A DNA stretch of 64,000 bases. It comes from Microglena sp. YARC. Its lineage: Eukaryota > Chlorophyta > Chlorophyceae > Chlamydomonadales > Chlamydomonadaceae. This document shows positions 42,901 through 48,075 of the stretch, in pieces. Under the pieces are notes generated by a model. That model worked only from the letters and a program-made list of their open reading frames with translations, made no database searches and had not been told where the DNA came from. Location: NCBI GenBank assembly GCA_022414725.1, contig CM039463.1:37718816-37782815 (forward strand), in the 5' to 3' direction. Every line of letters starts with the position of its first letter. Positions within the stretch are counted from its first letter, which is position 1. The position numbers were made by a program, and so were the translations under genes.

Positions 42901-45900
42901 TGACCGTGATGAAGCCCGACACATCAGCAAACGGTCTCGTAACTAAATCGCTTCCGTTGCCGCCTGTCGCTTGGTCCCGATCACTTTCCGCCATTTTTTA
43001 GCGTCGCAGGCGACGCTGCATAGAACTTGTCCTTTATATGTCTATTGCACCCGTATATTATTTTCCTTTATATATTGTATATATTACTAGTGACAGCCTT
43101 TAACATCACAAGAGTGGCTGAAACTGGTCTTTCACTTGACCGGGATCCTTCACATGCGTAGAAAGTTACTTTCGGTATGCCGTTGCAATCACATCTGGTC
43201 ATTTATAGGTAGGGATCGGCATATCATATGATTTTGACCAAAGGCGAGTATGATATTATATGATATCATACAAATTGCATCATATGATATCGTATATAAA
43301 TGGTAACTGTAGTCCAGTGATATGATATCATAGTGCCTATCCCGGTATATTATAGGTGCCTTTGAAACATTGCCAATCAACACAGCCATTTGCCTCTTTT
43401 ATGTTCAAAAATATTTCTGCATTGGAAATCTTGAAGTCGGAATCAAAAGTAATTGTAGAAATTGAAATTGAAATTGTTACATCCGTGTAATGCAGTCACT
43501 CACAGGACGTGAAATTAAGGACACCACTGCGTAAGCCGGAGCTAGCAGTAGTCACCGTGGACCGCCTCATTAAAAAAATAATCTACGGCGTCAAGGGCGA
43601 GCCCTAGGCAAGCCCCAGGCACCATGGCCACATCATGCCGATGCATTTTACTACAAGTTTTTTTTTTCACAAGTTATTGTAGATCAGACTGCCTATTGAA
43701 GACCCTTTCTTGATTAAGGGCACCTGAAGACGCGTCCCGAATGAAATCACCAGAGTTCTGAATTGAATTGATTTTAATTGACCTTGATTTAATGTTGAGT
43801 TTTTTAATTCGATTTAATTTAATCAAATTGAATTGCATTGACGTGAATTGAATGCATAGAAGCATAGATCAGACTGCCTTTTAAGACCCTTTCTTGAAAA
43901 AGTGTTATAAGGCAAAGGCACTATTTATAAAAGTAAAGGCACAGGCAGAAACATACCTTGAATAGGTCTCTGCAACTGGTCATCCATTGCGCCAGCAACC
44001 CTCGACACTTAGACAGATCCTGCAGTGGCTGTTGAGGGAATGTTTACAGAATAGGTTAGGCCAAAAGAGTATTGAGGGAATGTTTTTCGGAGTATGTGTT
44101 AGGCCAATAGAGTTTTTAGGGAATAATATTTGCAGAATTTATAAGGTCTAAAGATTCTTGAGGGGTTGTTTTTTGCAGAAGAGGGCAGTTCAAGAGAGTA
44201 TTGAAGGAATGTTTGTTCCTGAAGAGGTGAAGTTTAGAGAGGAATGCAGAAGAGGTTAGGTCTTGGAAGGGCAAGGGTGGTGCTAGGGTGGTGCGATCAG
44301 TACCAGCAGTACAATCAAGGGTGGTGCAAGGGTGGTGCGATCAGTACCAGCAGTACAATCAAGGGGGGGTGCAAGGGTGGTGCAATTAGTAACAGCAGTA
44401 CAATCAAGGGTGGTGCAAGAGTGGTGCAATCAGTACCAGCAGAACAACCAAGGGTGGTGCGATCAGTACCAGCAGTACAATCAAGGGTGGTTAGCCTCTT
44501 TAGCGATTGCAATGGTCTAGTGGTAGACCAGATCGCTAAAGAATGAAGAGTCGGGGGTTCGACTCCCCCTTTGGTCGCTCTTGGCGTTGCAGGTCATCGT
44601 CAACCGCGATGGTAGCTTGTCCAGTTGAGGTAGGAGACCGCTCCCCACCCGCGTACGACAGGCTCCCTTAACACCACGCCCCACCAGGCGTTATCATTAC
44701 CTCAAGGGTGGTGCAAGGGTGGTGCGATCAGTACCAGCAGTACAATCAAGGGTGGTGCAAGGGTGGTGCGATCAGTACCAGCAGTACAATCAAGGGTGGT
44801 GCAAGGGTGGTGCGATCAGTACCAGCAGTACAATCAAGGGTGGTGCAAGGGTGGTGCGATCAGTACCAGCAGTACAATCAAGGTGGCTGCAAGGGTGGTG
44901 CGATCAGTACCAGCAGTACAATCAAGGGTGGTGCAAGGGTGGTGCGATCGGTACCAGCAGTACAATCAAGGGTGGTGCAAGGGTGGTGCGATCAGTACCA
45001 GCAGTACAATCAAGGGTGGTGCAAGGGTGGTGCGATTAGTACCAGCAGTACAATCAAGGTTGGTGCAAGAGTGGTGTAATCAGTACCAGCAGTGTGCATA
45101 TGGAATGGGATGGGGTGGGGTAGCCGAAGAAATAGGGAATGCGTATGGATGGGGTAGCTGAAGAAGAGGATGGGGTAGCTGAAGAAGAGGATGGGGTAGC
45201 TAAAGAAGAGGATGGGGTAGCTGAAGAAGAGGATGGGGTAGCCGAAGAAGAGGATGGGGAGGCTTAAAAAGAGGATGGGGTAGCTAAAGAAGAGGATGGG
45301 GTAGCTAAAGAAGAGGATGGGGTAGCTAAAGAAGAGGATGGGGTAGCTAAAGAAGAGGATGGGGTAGCTGAAGAAGAGGATGGGGTAGGTAAAGAAGAGG
45401 ACGGGGTAGCTAAAGAAAAGGATGGGGTAGCTAAAGAAGAGGATGGGGTAGCTAAAGAAGAGGATGAAGTAGCTAAAGAAGAGGATGGGGTAGCTGAAGA
45501 AGAGGATGGGGTAGCTAAAGAAGAGGATGGGGTAGCTAAAGAAGAGGATGGGGTAGCTAAAGAAGAGGATGGGGTAACTAAAGAAGAGGATGGGGTAGCT
45601 AAAGAAGAGGATGGGGGAGCTGAAGAAGAGGATGGGGTAACTGAAGAAGAGGATGGGGTAGCTAAAGAAGAGGATGGGGTAGCTGAAGAAGAGGATGGGG
45701 TAGCTAAAGAAGAGGATGGGGTAGCTAAAGTTGAGGATGGGGTAGCTAAAGAAGAGGATTGTGTAGAAAAGAAGAGGATGGGGTAGCTGAAGAAGAGGAT
45801 GGGGTAGCTAAAGAAGAGGATGGGGTAGCTAAAGAAGAGGATGGGGTAGCTAAAGAAGAGGATGGGGTAGCTGAAGAAGAGGATGGGGTAGCTAAAGAAG

Positions 45901-48012
45901 AGGATGGGGTAGCTGAAGAAGAGGATGGGGTAGCTAAAGAAGAGGATGGGGTAGCTGAAGAAGAGGATGGGGTAGCTAAAGAAGAGGATGGGGTAGCTGA
46001 AGAAGAGGATGGGGTAGCTAAAGAAGAGGATGGGGTAGCTAAAGAAGAGGACGGGGTAGCTAAAGAAGAGGATGGGGTAGCTAAAGAAGAGGATGGGGTA
46101 GCTGAAGAAGGGGATGGGATAGCCGAAGAAGAGGATGGGGTAGCTAAAGAAGAGGATGGGGTAGCTAAAGAAGAGGATGGGGTAGCTGAAGAAGAGGATG
46201 GGGTAGCTGAAGAAGAGGATGGGGTAGCTAAAGAAGAGGATGGGGTAGCTAAATAAGAGGATGGGGTAGCTAAAGAAGAGGATGGGGCAGCCGAAGAAGA
46301 GGATGGGGTAGCTAAAGAAGAGGATGGGGTAGCTAAAGAAGAGGATGGGGTAGTTAAAGAAGAGGATGGGATGGACGGAAGAGAGGGTGGGATGTAGGTT
46401 TTATAAATGTCAGATGATTTCTGTGTTTATGATTGTTTGTGTGACTGTGTGTGTGTGTGGACGTGTCTGTGTAGGTGTGTGTGTGTATGTGTACAACAGT
46501 AACAACAACGACAACAACAACGAAAATAGCATGAACGATTACAACAACAACAGGAAGACTACAAACAAATATTAAAAGAATGACAACAACAACAACAACT
46601 ACAACAACAACAGAAGAGTCCCCCAGATAAACGTACATATCGATCCATGTACATTGGGTCCACCATGGACTCTGTCTCCAAACTCTCGTGGCTGTCCAGG
46701 ATGTCGTCAAGGTGGCCAGTGGCCGTAAGGAGGTCGTTATGGTTCTTCTTGGGCAAAGGTTCACTTGCGATACGCTCGGAATATAGCCTCCTATGCCCCT
46801 GGGGTGGTCTCCAATCTCGTGCGGGTGCTTCAGGTTCTACTGGCACATACCTGTCCACGATATTACAAAATGTGATGAGATGTGAAAATTGTGATGGACA
46901 GGCCTCCATATTCTTGCGGGTGCTTCGGGTTGTCCTAGCACGTGCCAGTCCATCATTGTAACAAATGTGATGAGATTTGAAAATGTGATAGGCAGGCCTA
47001 AAATCTCTCGTGGGTGCTTCGGGATGTAGTAGCACCTTCCAGTCCATAACATTAAATAATTTGATGAGATTTAAAAATGTGATGAGATGTGAACATGTGA
47101 TAGACAGGCCAAAAACCTCTTGCGGGTGCTTCGGGTTCTACTGGCACATACCAGTCCACGACATTAAAAATGTGATGAGATGCGAAAATTTTATAAGAAT
47201 CAGTGAGAATCGTACAATTCAATTATCTATGTAGTGGTATGTAGCACGAAATCAGGGCACCCAACGGAAATTTGTTTATTAAGGCCCAATTCGTAAGTGC
47301 TTGTTTTCGTTTTAGCCCCTCCTGATATCGAGGTTGGGCAAGTCCCTTTAGCGGTGAGCAGTGCAACGTGAGCCAAACAAAATGAGTGAAGCCTGGAGTG
47401 CTCCCGTTGATAAGACCTGGCCTAGACGTCTGCTGCACATGGTATACCGGTTCATGCAGCGGTCAATAGTCTTGTCAAAACTGCACCATGGGTCTCCATG
47501 TCAAAAGTAAGGTATGCAAGGCAAGGCACACAACCAACCGAGGTTTCCATGATCCAGAATCATGTGGATCTAGCTTCAAAAGTCGTGAAAACCTCGCGAT
47601 CAAAGAAGTTGCAAGTCCTGTCCCAGACGGTAAGTAGCGCCTAAAGAAACGAGGCGGGGCTGTACCGCTACTGTAAGACAGGTTAACAAGGTTGCAAGCA
47701 CAAGTGGGGGTTGATGCACGAGACAAACGTACGCACATCCCCCAATTCACCCTGGGCCCAACTAGGGTAAGGGTTTAATCAAAGGCCAGTGGCTCGTTTA
47801 CCACGGCGAACCACCAATAGCAAAAGCTACTGCACCCACAACCTAGACTACAGCACCCAACCCTTCAAGTTAGAAAAGAGGGGGAGCACTGGTGCCCAAG
47901 CAGAACACAACATTCGTAAGCCTGGTCCCCACCTGCTCGTGCCAGGCCAATTAAATCAGCTACTTCAGCCTTGGAGCGCGATTACAAGGTAACCTCTCCT
48001 GGGCACTGAGTC

Positions 48013-48075
<63 letters not shown>

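Noticed and set aside
44505..44580. Functional tRNA gene at the SINE head (also 3813-3880 and 28925-28995)
   Set aside because: A and B boxes are present, but the anticodon and acceptor stems do not form, and the sequence continues into a repeated body and tail with target duplications.
45145..46372. Protein of EEDGVAK repeats on the plus strand
   Set aside because: It arises from a 21-bp minisatellite with occasional stops, has no flanking coding sequence and lies in an intron of a gene on the other strand.
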